From assembly GCF_037975245.1 (NCBI RefSeq), contig NC_092575.1:26252841-26316840 (forward strand): a DNA stretch of 64,000 nt, read 5' to 3'. Every line of letters begins with the position of its first letter. The stretch's first letter is position 1. Positions 27,721 to 41,325 of the stretch are shown one piece after another. Below the pieces are notes generated by a model. That model saw nothing but the letters and a program-made list of their open reading frames with translations, searched no databases and was not told where the DNA came from. The translations under genes were made by a program, and so were the position numbers. This DNA comes from Apostichopus japonicus (Eukaryota > Echinodermata > Holothuroidea > Aspidochirotida > Stichopodidae).

Positions 27721-28302
27721 CTGTATATATAGTTGGACAAAGTTTACCGTTTGAAACAATTCGTTTTAGATTTGTCTGTACTTGTAGTACGGTCTGTAAA
27801 AAAAAACCACACTCTTTCTTCGAATTTCGAAGTTGCATCTCTCGCTGCAATAGCAGATTGAATGACGTCATACGATAATTGAACTGAAAATCAAAATTGA
27901 AAAATTCATAAAGGAGAATAGTATTCTTATCAAAAAAGAAAAAGAAAAAAGACAGAGCGCTAATTCATTAACAGAAAAGCTGAACAAATGTTAGTGTCAT
28001 TTCAAGGTAACCCAACAAGACGATTGTAGATAGAACATTATGAAGTAGCTAGGCTATGTGTGTTGTAATGACATCACCGACCGCCTACTATTTTCGACTG
28101 TGATGTATTTCCTGTGGTTTGAAGTGTTTATCTGCCGAAAAAAAAAGATCTCTCAAATTATATAGACTTAGGGAGAAGATATTGAGTGTGGAAAACAGTT
28201 CACATGTGTTCAGTAAAGTTTAAATATGAAAATATTACCGTGGGCCATAACTAAAAGAAAATCTTTGTTGCAAATATTGGGGGGGGGGCGGGTGGTGGGG
28301 TG

Positions 28303-28386
28303 CAGCTTGTTTCCATGGTTCCTATATCACTCTGCGCCTCGGGTATTTCCACGGGCATCGTGCGGGACGGGAGAGGACCGCTTTAG
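28303..28386 (+). pseudogene. Possible degraded actin fragment
   Basis: In the frame starting at 28,303 the peptide SLCASGISTGIVRD (28,327-28,368) lines up with the conserved actin stretch SLYASGRTTGIV followed by a variable residue and D. It reaches a stop at 28,384 soon after. Nothing actin-like precedes or follows, so if real it is a tiny relic. The longer open frame at 28,226-28,474 is in another frame and resembles nothing I know. A chance match cannot be excluded. Confidence 0.3.
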
Positions 28387-28843
28387 CCAGCAGAAGGCGT
28401 TTAACCTACAGCAGAAGATACAATCGCAGGAAAATCGGTATAATAGAAAACGATTTCGAATGGGTTTGTTATAAGAGCATCTGTTTTACCTCCATGATAA
28501 GAGTAACCAAGGCATATTCCTGGTTAGTCGATATACGTGATCCAAACAATAGTTGATAATAGATCATAGATCGAATGATTACATAATGTCGTATTGTTGC
28601 TATATAACAAGTCAATAATGGGGGTATTGTGGACCAAGCGCTTCGCCATTCATTAATATAAAGATAGGTTATATACTTTGTATACGAACAGTGTTATACC
28701 AGCCGGCATACTGTGTTGTATTCTCAATTGTTCATTCCAGAGGGATCTTACGCTCACACATTCACATTGATATGATTGTATACATTAAAGTGTATGCATA
28801 TAAAAAGTATACTGTGTCATGCTAATATTACGTCCATGCAATT

Positions 28844-30817
28844 CAGGTGCGTATCCAGGGGGGGGGGCGTTGGGGGCGCGCGCCCCCCGGGTAAGGAAAA
28901 GAGGAGAGAAAAAAAGAGAAGAAAAAAGGGAAAAGGAGGGGAAAAAAGAAAAGGAGGAGAGGAAGGAAGGGAAAAGAAAAAGAAAAAAAAAGAGAAAAAG
29001 GAGAATAGGGGGGGGGGGGGGAGTAGAAGATAGCCAAGACCTCGGGAAGAGAAAGAGGAACAGTCATAGTTAAAGCGCTGATCCCTACTATATACACAGG
29101 GTAGCCAGTGACAGATCAAGGATTACGGAGGGGGTGTGCGCCTTACCCTACCCCTTACACCGACAACTCCATTTTTGACGTTTCCATTTTTCCTCTCTCA
29201 CTAATGTATCTATATAAATACTATATATGGTCTATCATAACGCGTGTGTGTGTATGGACGCCTTAAACAATTGTACAATTGTGCTATATGGAGCCAACTG
29301 TGGCTGGTCTTGAACTCGACCGAGTCGTCGGGGAACATGACGCATTTCGGGAAGGGGCGACTGCCCCCCCCCCCCCCCCGAGCAAATTTTCTTTATGACA
29401 TCGCTAGTAATTTCAAAATAGACAATGCTTAGATGCAACTTACAAGGCCTGGGAAGTGTCATTTCCAGCGATCTGGAAGGCATTTTCGGCCAAAAATTTT
29501 ATTGTACGCTTCGCGCCAACTCATGGTGGCGCTTCGCTTAGATAGTTTGCCTACTGGCTTCGCCCCTCCCTTGGCAATTACTCGCTACACGCCTTTTCGA
29601 ATTTGTAAAGCAAAGAGCATATATAACATCATATCAGTGAGCATTGAAATGCATGTTCCAGGATGAACAGCCCCAAAAACTGTCTATGTGTGTAGTCAAA
29701 GGCGTAGGAGCCCAATTGGATTTGGGGGCTGTAATGACTTGCCCGAAAAAAAAGCCAAAATTTTTCAAGCGCGAAGCGCGCGTTCAACATATCGATGCCA
29801 ATATCATATAAACAAGCATCGGTCATTACATCGCATGCCATCGTTTACCGTACGGTCCGTGAAAGTTCCACAGTATACCGCCGGATGATGCTAATGTAAA
29901 CAACCAAATGTCTTATGTAGATGGAGAAAAAACATACAGATCCATTTATGTCAAAACTCTCTTTTACAGTAGTAATATCGGCCAAGCTTACAACTTTATT
30001 TTAATTACCAAGGAGATCATTTTTAAGCTTTGCATTTCTATTTATTTTTCTTTCAGTAGGTGCCAGAAAAAAATGGAGAAAATTTGGTTGCGTGGGGGGG
30101 GGGGGGGGGCTGCAGCCCCGCCTCCTACGGGACCTACGCCTATGTGTGTAGTGTTCGCTTTCGATATACCTGATATCGGAAATATCTGCTATTTTACATT
30201 TCCTTCAACGCAGTTTTATAATAGCCATTATAAGAGGTTGCAATATTTCTACACCAAATTAACTCTGTCTGAATTTTCGACAATTTCCTCACCAACATTC
30301 TTCATCATACTTTCCTCTACTCGTGCAATTTTGACCTGTCTGTTAGGGGTTCAAGGAGGTTTATCTATATTGCTTGTCCATAGATTGAATTTTGTGCAAC
30401 ATTATGGGTATGTTCTGAAGTGATTTTATTCACGAGAAATGGGAATTTTCAAATTCTCAACAATAATGGGCTTAAAACCTTGAAAAAAAGTGGGGCTTTC
30501 GGATATTGTGGGCCGTGACGTAGAATCACCTACAAAAGCAATGATCCATAGGACATGCAATCAGGTCGAACATGATGTGTGACTGGTGACAATCTTCAAA
30601 AAGGTTATGGATAAAAAACTTTTGGGAAATACTGCGGTTCTCAGGCAAAAGTGTACATCTGGTTGCTCATTTTCAAGCCCGAGAAGTGCCATTTCCGGTG
30701 ATCTGGGGGGTATCAAAACCAGAAATTTTCTTGTACGCTCCGCGCCAACCGATGGTGGCGCTCCGCTTAGATAGTAATTCGCGCCCCCCGGGTTAGAAAA
30801 TCCTGGATACGCGCCTG
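28844..30817 (-). mobile_element. Composite TIR transposon, copy 3 (1974 bp)
   Basis: Begins CAGGTGCGTATCCAGG and ends CCTGGATACGCGCCTG, with the 5-bp duplication CAATT on both sides (28,839-28,843 and 30,818-30,822). It has the same internal order and orientation as copy 2. The purine tract at about 28,896-29,030 is the complement of the polypyrimidine tract of copy 1. It contains the best preserved internal hAT-like element (29,697-30,144). Confidence 0.9.
29697..30144. mobile_element. hAT-like element nested inside composite copy 3
   Basis: Starts CAAAGGCGTAGG and ends CCTACGCCTATG (one mismatch between the ends). It is flanked by perfect 8-bp duplications TGTGTAGT at 29,689-29,696 and 30,145-30,152. 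The same insertion, with the same duplication, is present in copy 2, and in decayed form in copy 1 (14,642-15,066). It therefore inserted before the outer element spread. Confidence 0.85.
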
Positions 30818-30822
30818 CAATT

Positions 30823-33800
30823 AGCCATTCATAATTCACATGAATTAGTAATAACCGCAGTGTTATAAGGAAAGCAAATCAGAGAAAATATAACATCAGT
30901 AGCCGATAACAATCATAAGCGCCAACGACATCTTATACGTCTTTCGCAATTGGTGTGAAAAGGCAATGGCGTAACTTTCCTCACAATTTTTTTTTGTTAC
31001 CCTCCAAATTATTCCTATCTATGGGCACTTATGAGTGCAAAGTTAACAATGCGACACATCAAAAAGAAGGAATGTAAACAGGTTTCATTCTTCTTGGGTA
31101 ATTCCAAAAATGTTATTTGTTATTCGTAAACTAAGAACAAGTACGTCATATATATATACTAGAGCTATTGATCCATATACACCCTTTGTGTATCAATGGC
31201 GTCTAACAATAGGCGTCATATTTGATATGGAAGGTCCTGTTGGTTAACGTTATCTTATACATCGACATGTATATAGGTTACATTAATATGTTGTTATAGG
31301 CCCTGTATTATACCAATCCGCTTAGAAACTACAATGCTAAACGGAAGCGTCCCTCCTTCATTTCCCCCCTTTTCCTAGTTTTTTTTTTGGTCCAATGTGT
31401 TTTTATCAAGGGATATTTTATCTGATGGAAGCAACTTCTGTCATTTACAGAAATTTCATAATCTGAATAATTTATTCAACCTCGACATTTTAACCTCCCA
31501 ATGAATTGAAATTTTTGCAACCTCTGATTCAATTCAAGTTAGGTACACTTAGCGTCATTTTCATAGATTTTCTTAACACGCAGGAAAGAGGAAAAAATGA
31601 AACCGATTAAACTGCCAACCATGTAATTAGTATAGGATTGTATACGGCAAGTGTTTACACGTGGGAATTTCTAATGAACGCCAGGCGGGAAGACAGGCCT
31701 TCTCTCGGCAAGCACATTCGCAAAACTGAGCTTCCAGGGAAATCATTACATCAACATGATTTCATTACACTTTTTTATCAGGTGTTGCAATGACTGAGAT
31801 AGCTAATGCGTCCCAACGGGACTTCGGTAATAAATTTCCCTCTCTCGTAATTTCCATATGGTATATATTTGGGATTTGGTATTTAAGTCCTACAGACTAT
31901 AAATTATAGCGAGATTTTATGTATAGCAAAAGCTATGGTATCAAACTATAGCCGTATTATCGTTATTCCACAGTGAGGTATATCGCAGGAATACAACTGG
32001 CCCATGGCCGTACGCAGCACTTTGTAAGAAGTGGTGCGTTTATGAAGACGCCATGCTTTCTATTGAACACCGACCTGGGGGGGTCACTATATTCTTGTAT
32101 AATTAATGGTTTTCGTACGCAGAAAGAGGTGCTCTTGTTTACTACGGTACCATATCAATTTGTTTTGTGACATTTGACTCAGTTACTGTTTATGCCCCCC
32201 CCCCCCCCCCAGCAGCACAAAAGACCATTCTCTATCCAAGAAAATGTATAACCTCCCAAATTGGCGGGGATGGAGGGAAGGGGGTTGGGAGCGGATACGC
32301 ACCCGTCACACCCTCTTGCATATACGGGCCTGTATAGCCACAGTTTCAAAAGTCATCAAGTGAGAGGAACCAAATAGGCAAGACTTTTGAGGCATTTGGC
32401 ACAAAATGGAATCTAATTCATATCATGAACTACTACTACACATAATTATACGCTTGGCTAAATAACCTGCAGAAAACAGAGTAGAAATAATAATGACTTG
32501 AATCGCATTCTTTTTCGTGATCGCGTACGCGTAATGTATAGATGATCTGCGCGCATTGTATACACATATCAATATAGAACGTCACCTTGTATTCATCAGC
32601 GTAAAGGTTTCGACGGGGAGTGGGAGAAGCAGGGGCAAGTTATTCGAACTGGGCAATTGTTTCTTCGGTGGTATATGTACCCTGCAAAAGGTAAATTTAG
32701 ATAATGACTAAGTGTCAGTAATGGCTGTACTTAGGTTTTCCTTGTACCGCGCATCTGTCATTTAACAGGTCCCTAGTTATACGAACATCTTTCTGCCCCC
32801 CATCATATCTTCTCGCAATCAGGCTATTCATTCTACACCATGCACCTAATAATCAGTTTTTCCATTGCTCAAACTATAACATCAGTTTTGGTGTGGGGGA
32901 GGGGGAGTCGCATTTCTGTCCCCATTTTCAGGCATATAGCGGTACATTGCCTTCCTGGAGTGGGCTTAAGGGTAGGGGTCGTCCCCCTCCCCTTTTGAAA
33001 ATTTTGTTTTTCGAAAAAGACTAAGATGAAATATGGTGTTATCAATTCCATTTTTATAAACTACATTCGTGTACTACAAGTTTCCTTTTTTGGTAAAAAA
33101 AACTTCACCAAGTTTTTGGGGAAAGAACGAAAAAATAATGTGTGCACCTGCGCGGTCGAAAAGCATCAGGTTATTATCACATGTTAAAAAAAAGTATATG
33201 TGAAAACAAACATATATATGGCCACTCAGAGAGACACTGCCTCCGAAAGCGTGTCGCAAATACATTTGAGGAGACCGTTCATTAAATTCTCTTTGGTAGT
33301 CTTCACCCCCCCCCCCACACACACACCATTGGCCCCATCCCCGAGGTTTGAGTAAATCTAGATTTTATGTTTGCTCCCTTTGATTTTTCAACGTTGCCCA
33401 TCGAGTCCCCAGAAATTGTTGTGGGGGGAACTCTGCCCCACCCCGCTGGCTACGCCACTTCATTATACTTATCTATGCGGTATAGGTTAAGATTATGTAT
33501 ATATATATACCAACATTGTGTTTTGCCACAATTGTGAACACTGACTTTAATTTTAGCACAAACAGCAACAGTTTTCACTCAATGGACCACATACATACAT
33601 TCGTACTAAATGCAACATTTCTAACAACCTACATGATTTAACTATAGACCCAATGTGGGCATAAATGACCTTATGTGAATATACCCTGTAAAACGGTTTG
33701 GGTAACACCTTCACAATGGATATGCAAATTGACTGAAGTGTACCGATGTATGGTAAATAAGTATACAAAGCGGTAATAAAGTGTTATTGAGCTTTCCCCC

Positions 33801-34127
33801 CAAGGTTAAATAATGAGTATCAAGTCTGCAGTATATACCCACCGTTAAAGACAGTATATTCTTTAGTAAAGTTATGAAATTAAAAGTGCGTTCAACTGTC
33901 TTTCTGTACAAACGAATAGCGGTAATACGATACCTTACGTTCTGTTATTTTACATAACGGGCAATGCATGTTAACTAACGATGAATGCACGTGCTAAATA
34001 ATAACGAAAAACGGCATTTTACTGTTTACATTGTACAAAACCGTGTACCACAGTTGCATTACGTCAAAATATCACCTTTAATTTACCGTTGTAACAGTGT
34101 GTGAGGGAAAGGAAGGGGTGAACTTGA
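30823..34127. other. Non-coding stretch
   Basis: Short open frames only. C- and G-rich runs occur at 32,195 and 33,305. A fragment CTGGCTACGCCAC near 33,445 looks like the lone end of a MITE of the type at 1976-2646. Confidence 0.5.
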
Positions 34128-34379
34128 CAGGCGCGTAGCGAGGAATTTGCCAAGGAAGGGGCAAGCTTGTTGGCGAATTATCTAAGTTTGGGCGAAAATG
34201 CCTCCCAAATCGCTGGAAATGGCACTTCACAGGCCTTGTAAATTGCATCTAAGCATTTTCTATTTTGAAATTACTATATAAAAATTACGATATCATAAAA
34301 AAATACAACAAATATGCTCAAGGGGGGGGGGGGGGGCGGTCGCCCCATTCGTCCCCCCCCCCCGGTGGCTACGCGCCTA
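34128..34379 (+). mobile_element. Short MITE related to a segment inside the composite element
   Basis: Starts CAGGCGCGTAGCGAGG and ends GGCTACGCGCCT. The interior is colinear with 15,168-15,380 of composite copy 1, including the AAATGCCTCCCA block, the CAGGCCTTGTAA block and the G-run followed by CGGTCGCCCC. No target duplication could be recognised. Confidence 0.7.
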
Positions 34380-35710
34380 TGTATTACATGATTATTTCTT
34401 CAGGATGTCAAGAAACAAAGTGATCTTGTGATTTTACTCCACCAAAACTGTAGCATTCATGGCTATCATAGCAGTCCTGGGAGTAATACTATTAGGTCGT
34501 TGAGCGGAGCTCGCAGAGCAGTAGATCTACGCGGCTCTGGCTTGTATGCTATGCTAGTATCCTCTGCAGTCGTTCTGAAAAACCTATGATTTCTACACAA
34601 AGATTTCCTTTATCGCATTGTATCACAGTATTCGTTCAAAATAAAAGGAGAATTGTACAACAGATCAGTTCTTGCACATGCAAGCTGTGATGTAATAAAA
34701 AGCATACAAAAATATTGAAAATAATGAAAAATCGAGAAACTTACACCTACTTTCAAGATATTATATATGATATCATATGGTTGAACAAAATGGCGGATAT
34801 ATAATACCGTCTGACGTTCAGACGATGATTATTCCCAAAAGGAATAAACACGATTTTTCTAATATATTGGATGCACTTTCATATCACAAACACGACAATA
34901 AGGTGAACATTATATATGTTTTGGTGTGATCTTATTTCATTGAAACAAATGAATTTCATTTCTGCGTATAGAAGGAGAATATGAACCCGGCCTGTATTTC
35001 AATGTTAATGGTGCATTGCAATTTGATAGATGCATGTCTATACATCTCATTCATTCCATCCTATACATGCTTAACGTAAACCGACGGCCTGTCGAAATGT
35101 AATGACACTCTGATAAATTTGTTCTTCATTTTACTCATATCCACGTCTGACTGCTTATTTCCGGAAACTACCGGTATATACGCATTGGATACATACATTT
35201 GTCTTTTATCGTGGCGTTTGGTGAAGGTTTTTGAGGATAACACTTTATAAATAAATTACCATTCATCACATTGCATCGCGTAACGTTATATCTCCATGTG
35301 AGTCCTTTGTTATCAGGAAAGATGTAATATATATTTTAGTGAACAAGTATTCGCAGATGCGATATAAAGTGACTTATATGGCTATACGCATGTTCACGGT
35401 GAATATGATGACGTCATACATAATTCGGCGAACGGGTCTCACGAGGTATGCACGGCTGGAGATATATATATATACCATCTTGAAAAAATTGTTACAAGTT
35501 CTCAGTTTTACAAAGGAAATAAGCTTATATATGTTTTTGAAGGAGTCGTCATTGCAAAACAATTGACTGTGACTGAAAAACAAAATTGTTTGGCCTGTAT
35601 AGCCTATACGCTAAAAGTTTTTTTTTAATTCCAGATATAAGTTCCTATATGTATTTTGACATATATTTGCAAAATGAATCTATGAGAAAATCCTACTGTA
35701 ACAAACTACG

Positions 35711-35855
<145 letters not shown>

Positions 35856-36233
35856 GAAGTAGGCCTAATACTATGGATAACAAAGCATCCAATTTAAATC
35901 AGGCAGAATGATATAATGATTACCTCATTTTCATTGCATCACTCAAAGTTAGCTTAAATAACATCATACCGAAATAGTCAAGGAAAATATACAATTTCAG
36001 CTAAAGAGGAAGACAGGAAATAAAACAACGAAAACCTACACCATTTGTCTCTCAAATTACGTCATGCATAAACACTTCCTTCTTTATTTGTAGTTCAGGT
36101 ATAACAAATATCTTCGGATTATGGACAACGAAGTTCATCGTTCATGTGTGTTTATGTAAATATATCCGTATATGTGTGTATCGATGAGGGTGTGTCTGTC
36201 GATGAGGGTGTGTCTGCGTTTGTTTTGCTATCT

Positions 36234-36379
36234 GACCGAGGACTTGAACACGATTTCAGGTCCTCGGTTGTGATTTCTAAAGAAGCGCCACGTCCTCGGA
36301 AGAATTCTATTGTATGGGGTATTGTTAAGGTTAGGGTACGTGGATTTGAACAATGGAAAATACAATGGGGTCCTCGGTC
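36234..36379. repeat. 146-bp segment bounded by GACCGAGGAC / GTCCTCGGTC
   Basis: The ends are perfect 10-bp inverted repeats, and two further GTCCTCGG blocks lie inside. It could be a very short MITE or a remnant. A 17-bp direct duplication (GATGAGGGTGTGTCTG) lies just upstream at 36,183-36,217. Confidence 0.4.
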
Positions 36380-37170
36380 TGAATGTAATACAAACGTATA
36401 TGTCTGTGTTTGTGCGTGTGTGTCCGTACGCTCATCGTGTTGTTATGGTCAGCTTTGGAGATACCAACTGATAGTTGCTCGTTCAAATTTCAGACTCAAG
36501 TCTGCAGTATTCATTACCTCACATCATCATGATTGTAGCATCTATAGAGACATACATGCAAACAATATATACTACTGTGTGTGTTTGTATTGACCTTCGT
36601 GTCTATTTGTATTCCGGGGGACGTTACTCTGACGCAATTAGCTGTTTTAAGAATTTGACAAATCAATTAATGTTCTTATTGTCTATTATCATGCTTCCTC
36701 CACAAAGTAGCCTCTATTCACACTTAAATTGAAACAGAAAACATAAAGGCCACGGGCAACGTGTGCTGACATATCAATAGATAGCATATCATGAATTCAT
36801 TTCCAGATAATCTATAAATAAGTTATTACGTCAATAAATGTATTTATTTAAAGATATCATGAATTAATTTAATGATCTATGAAACTCCCTTTCATGATAT
36901 CAATAAATGAAGTAATGATATCGTAAATTATTTAATGATATCTATATATCTAAATATATGATATCATATATATTTGGGATGGTAAATAAAAAGTTAAACG
37001 GCTTGCCATAACGTTCATGTTATGCCGTGTTTTGTTTAGTTATTATTTTTCTGTGTATATAGGCAGATAGGTAAGAGCTGTTTCAGATAGCGGTTTTTAA
37101 GGGCAACACCTGCACCTGCTCGGTTAATGGATTAATCATTCTTAATGGATTATTATATTAATTTAACCGT

Positions 37171-37400
37171 ACAGTCTCAAAATAGTCTTTTCAATATACC
37201 AAGTTATATCGCAGTGTCGTTGCGGGCTGCTGAGTAACACTGAAAGTGACTTTCAGGTTTTATTAAAACCGTTTAAAATCAATTCAAATGGTTATAACTA
37301 CAGTTTTATAATAGTCTTTTTGATATACCACGTTATATCGCAGTGTCGTTGCGCGCTGTTGTGTAACACTTAAAGTGGAATTTCAGGTTTTGTTAAAATC
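37171..37400 (+). repeat. Direct duplication, 129-bp offset
   Basis: ACAGTCTCAAAATAGTCTTT (37,171) and ACAGTTTTATAATAGTCTTT (37,300) each lead into ATATACCA-GTTATATCGCAGTGTCGTTGCG and a TTTCAGGTTTT block. The copies are clearly diverged, so the duplication is not recent. Confidence 0.8.
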
Positions 37401-37507
37401 GATACCAAATCGGCCGTGTCAGGGTTATTCTAAGTAGAGCATAAATAGCTGTTACTTGCCTTTCGTATTCACAATGCCAGTTCTTTAACCGCGGACAGGA
37501 GCTAAAA

Positions 37508-37519
37508 TTTGGCGGGAAA
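37508..37519 (+). promoter_or_regulatory. Perfect E2F-type site
   Basis: TTTGGCGGGAAA matches the E2F consensus. Five bases downstream an ATG at 37,524 opens a 56-codon frame ending at 37,694 (MNEARQTLKKPMSIDRK at its start) that I do not recognise. A single motif is weak evidence for a promoter. Confidence 0.25.
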
Positions 37520-38129
37520 GGGTATGAATGAAGCCCGGCAAACACTGAAAAAACCTATGTCTATTGATCGGAAAGGGCTAATTCAAAGGAAACCCAAATT
37601 CTTGACGAGACCGTTGCGGCAAAGAAATTATGTCGCTCTTTGTATAAAGGAAGTCTTGCGAGTGTGCTTAGTTGGTTACTTGACAAGCTTATGATCAATG
37701 CCTGCAGAAGTTAGGAAAAGATTATATCAGTTAATTGTAGTCTCGTCGATGTACAAGAGGGAATGTTTTGAATGTGGATCAAGTTGTTTGGTTTTCGTGC
37801 CGATGCCAAGGCTCGATCATGGATGGTCTTTCCTAAAAGTAAACAACAACAACTATAAAGTATCATATAGAAGCCATAGCGAATTCAAGTTATATCAGCA
37901 ATATATGTATGTGATATGAGTAAATTTAGTCAATATTTGCCCGCCGTACAGGTAAGGCACAACGATTAGTTACCCAATTAACTCACATATTAAATTCGTC
38001 AACTTCCGAGGTCGTTCATAAGTGTTCAGATACTGGCATGTCCAAAACACTGTATATGATATCGCTGAGGGATTGGAACGTGAGCGTGGATTTCGAGCTA
38101 TTAATCTTGAAAGTGCGTACGTGGTAGTG

Positions 38130-38375
38130 ACTTGTTAGTTTGTAGTGCGAGTACAACCGTATATGAGTACAAGCATAGCCTAATTTGCATTGGTTTGACT
38201 TGGATAATCATATCATGAGCTCTATAGCCACAAGTGCTTAATCTTGTACTATAGGGTATAGTATAGGTCCTACCATATGTTGTTGTAACCCCGAGTACGA
38301 GTATAACCTTGGAGTACAAATCCACGAAAGCGAGTACAGGTTTAATGATACTCAGAGAATAAGAGTACACGTTTA
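38130..38375. repeat. Scattered GAGTAC units related to 27,365-27,720
   Basis: Units such as GCGAGTACA, CCGAGTACGAGTATA and GAGTACACG recur about every 25-60 bp. The core word is the reverse complement of the GTACTC word in the 27.4-kb repeat, so this is probably a diverged inverted copy. Confidence 0.4.
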
Positions 38376-39954
38376 AGGGAATCACTACACAAGTTTGAAG
38401 TTTATAACAGTATGGTGTACGGCTTAACCAACCCGTAGTCTGCGCGTCGTGATTAACTGACGAATTTATCTAGGGGCCTACAATTCTCCAAATTTTACAT
38501 CAGTTAGTATAGGTTAAACCCACACAAACAAAAGACGATGGTGATAACTGGATCAAGCCTTAATTACCTCATTATAGTCTAGACATACCCCGGGCTCCCC
38601 TCCCCGACAATAGGTTAATCAATTTGGGGAGTTAATTACGTAGCTCTATAGTAATTGATATTGTGCTATATGGTACATTGGAGTAGCCAGTAGTAACAAG
38701 AGGATATAAATGGGCCTAAAAAAGATATTCGTCCACAGGCATCCTTACCCAAACGGCATGGTTGGTTCAAATATATATATATATATATATATATGACATA
38801 TGGCACCTATAAGCGCCTGGATACGGCACTCTCAAGTGGAATCTGTTGACGACAGGTCTTCGGCCTATGTGGTTGTTTTTTTTTAGGAGTGGGAGGTGGG
38901 GGGGGGGGGGTACTTGTCATCGGTATATATATACTGGTGTTTATACCTAGCGTGTTGAGACCAGGATACGATTCCATTATTACTATACTGTTTAACAATT
39001 AATACCGGAAGATCTTTGTAGATAGTTCATTTACCACATAAACCAGTAATCGAAGGGAAAATAAGACCGACTCATCACCTTAAGCTTATAGGAAAGTGAT
39101 TTTTCTGATGAGCATACCCCCTCCCCCTCCTCCCACCGCCAGCGTCAATATCTAAGGATGTTCCTTTTCCTTTAGAACTTAGATATTGGGGTCTAACAGT
39201 TCCATCAGGCCGCCTGTCACCTCATAGTGTCTCTATATAAGAGATGAAACATTTGACCGTATGTTGCTCTTCATTTTTCTTTTCGATCTTCCAAGGTGCC
39301 TGTGAGTAGCCTCTAAACAGTCGTTTTTGCCCTATAACAATTCCATGAAAACACCACAATGAGGAAAAAAAAAAAAACAATTTTTTTTTTCATTATTAAA
39401 AATCCATGTAAATTGTATTTCTTCAACGGAGTACATTTTAAACTCACCAGTTTTGGCTTAAATATATATGAATTTACTTTTAAGTCAGGAACAAATCAGT
39501 GATGTTGTTACCGTCATAAACCAAATCATACCACCATTTCAGTCTGTTTGTATTATTAATTGTAGTCTTTGTTATACCAGAAGAGGATGAAAAAAATCAT
39601 AAAAAGGTATTAAATATAGACGTTTTACAAGTGCTTTTTTCTTTTCCTTCAGCTGCCATTTACCGACGTCTCGGAATTTATTTAATTATTCTATTTCGAT
39701 TCGTGATGAAAGATATAATCGGATTAAAAAAACAATCATAAATTTTAAGTATGTATCATTGAAAGTAAGGGTCAGCTGCATTCCTTTGCACGTCTTACTA
39801 GTTTAAATTTACTTCAGAATAGATATTTGTAATTATTTTTATGTAAATGTGAATAAGAATTAAGAATCTAAATTTGGGCAGACTGATTGGATAAAATAGG
39901 GACCAATTAGAATTGACTTATAAACACGAGTGAAAAAACTGTAGGTTGGGGTAA

Positions 39955-40021
39955 GTACGCATGCGCAGTGCATACGGAGCGCGTATATACACACTGCCGT
40001 CTGTTCTGCACCTAAGTAAGT
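39955..40021 (+). promoter_or_regulatory. NRF1-type promoter motif with downstream splice donor
   Basis: TACGCATGCGCAGTGC (39,956-39,971) matches the NRF1 consensus. A GCGTATATAC box follows, and about 30 bases further on a perfect donor AA|GTAAGT lies at 40,015/40,016. The spacing fits a promoter with a short non-coding first exon on the plus strand. No downstream coding exon was recognised. Confidence 0.3.
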
Positions 40022-40613
40022 GCTATCACCAACTTGTAACTGTTATTAGACAAGATTTCACTCCATTTTGAAAACCATTCTAAAGTGCTTGAAAAGCTTC
40101 ATTTGGACATCCCTGACGTCATAACGGATGCACAAGGATAAGGAATTTGTTCTTCAAGAGCATTTTCCAGAAGGATTACGCAATAAATTGTTAACATGTC
40201 CATGTTGGTCATACCAAATAGCCTATGCAACAATCCGTCTGGTACAATGATTTGTTATTATACAGTCACACAGTGTTTTAAAATAGAGTGATTAGATTCA
40301 AAATGATGCTTTGCAGTGTAACCATATACCGTCTGTGAATGCAAACTGCTATACGGCAGTCCGTGAATTCAACTGATACGGTATTTTGTGCTATTGAAAG
40401 CACTCGGAATTTAACATTGTTGTCACGATTAATACATTGAATATCATTTCTTAGAAAGATCATAATTAGATTTGAAATTAAATGAGGGTGCACGCAACAA
40501 TCGTCCCTTCCAAAATGAATATTAAAGGAATACTTTACTAATTATATAATTACTGCATATGGAGTCATAGAGCTTATATGAACTGCATAGATTATAATCT
40601 AATATTAAAAATG

Positions 40614-40640
40614 ATGTGTGTGTGTGTGTGTGTGTGTGTT
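40614..40640. repeat. (GT)n microsatellite
   Basis: About 12 uninterrupted GT units. Confidence 0.95.
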
Positions 40641-41325
40641 CATACTGCACAAACCGGTGAGAAAGAGCAGTGGGTATGCTACATAAGAGAAAAGTTACTA
40701 TCATTAGTGGCAATTCACTGGATAGCAATCCACTGGAAAAGTTAGTTCTGGTAATAAAGTTAGGGAGAGCGTATTCGATTCCACACCTCGGTGATTTCTT
40801 TAATCCACGTCATAGGTAGAGGAATGGCTGCCCCCTTTCATATATCAAATTATGAAAAAAAATATTGCAAAAAAAGCTTTATAAAGACGGAATTATTGAT
40901 ACCATACAAAATATATGAAGCAGCGCAGTGGCCTGCAAAATCTTGCCCTGTAGAACGGCATATGGAAAATATACATAGATACCATGCATGGAGAGGTATA
41001 TAGCAAAAACCCCTTCCACTCCAAGTTGATCACTTTAGGTTAAATTAGGATTAGTTCAATTATGTCAACTCAGGTGGAGGACGAGACTATTTCAATTCTC
41101 CATCCAGTCCTCGCCCCACCCCCTATCTTGCAACTACCAAAGTTATGTCAGTCTAAGTGAAATCATTCGGCAGTTAATCTTCGGCAATATTGAGTTTGTT
41201 TAGCATTTGTTTGTGTATTATGGTCAACACGCTCACTCATGTAACCAGGCTGTCCGAGTGAAACGATGTGGCTAGCATTGGTAAAACAAACCACCTAAGT
41301 ATGTAACCGCCACAATTATAGGTCG

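Noticed and set aside
40740-40800. Possible tRNA because of a GTATTCGATTCC-like word
   Set aside because: No matching acceptor, D or anticodon arms could be built around it.
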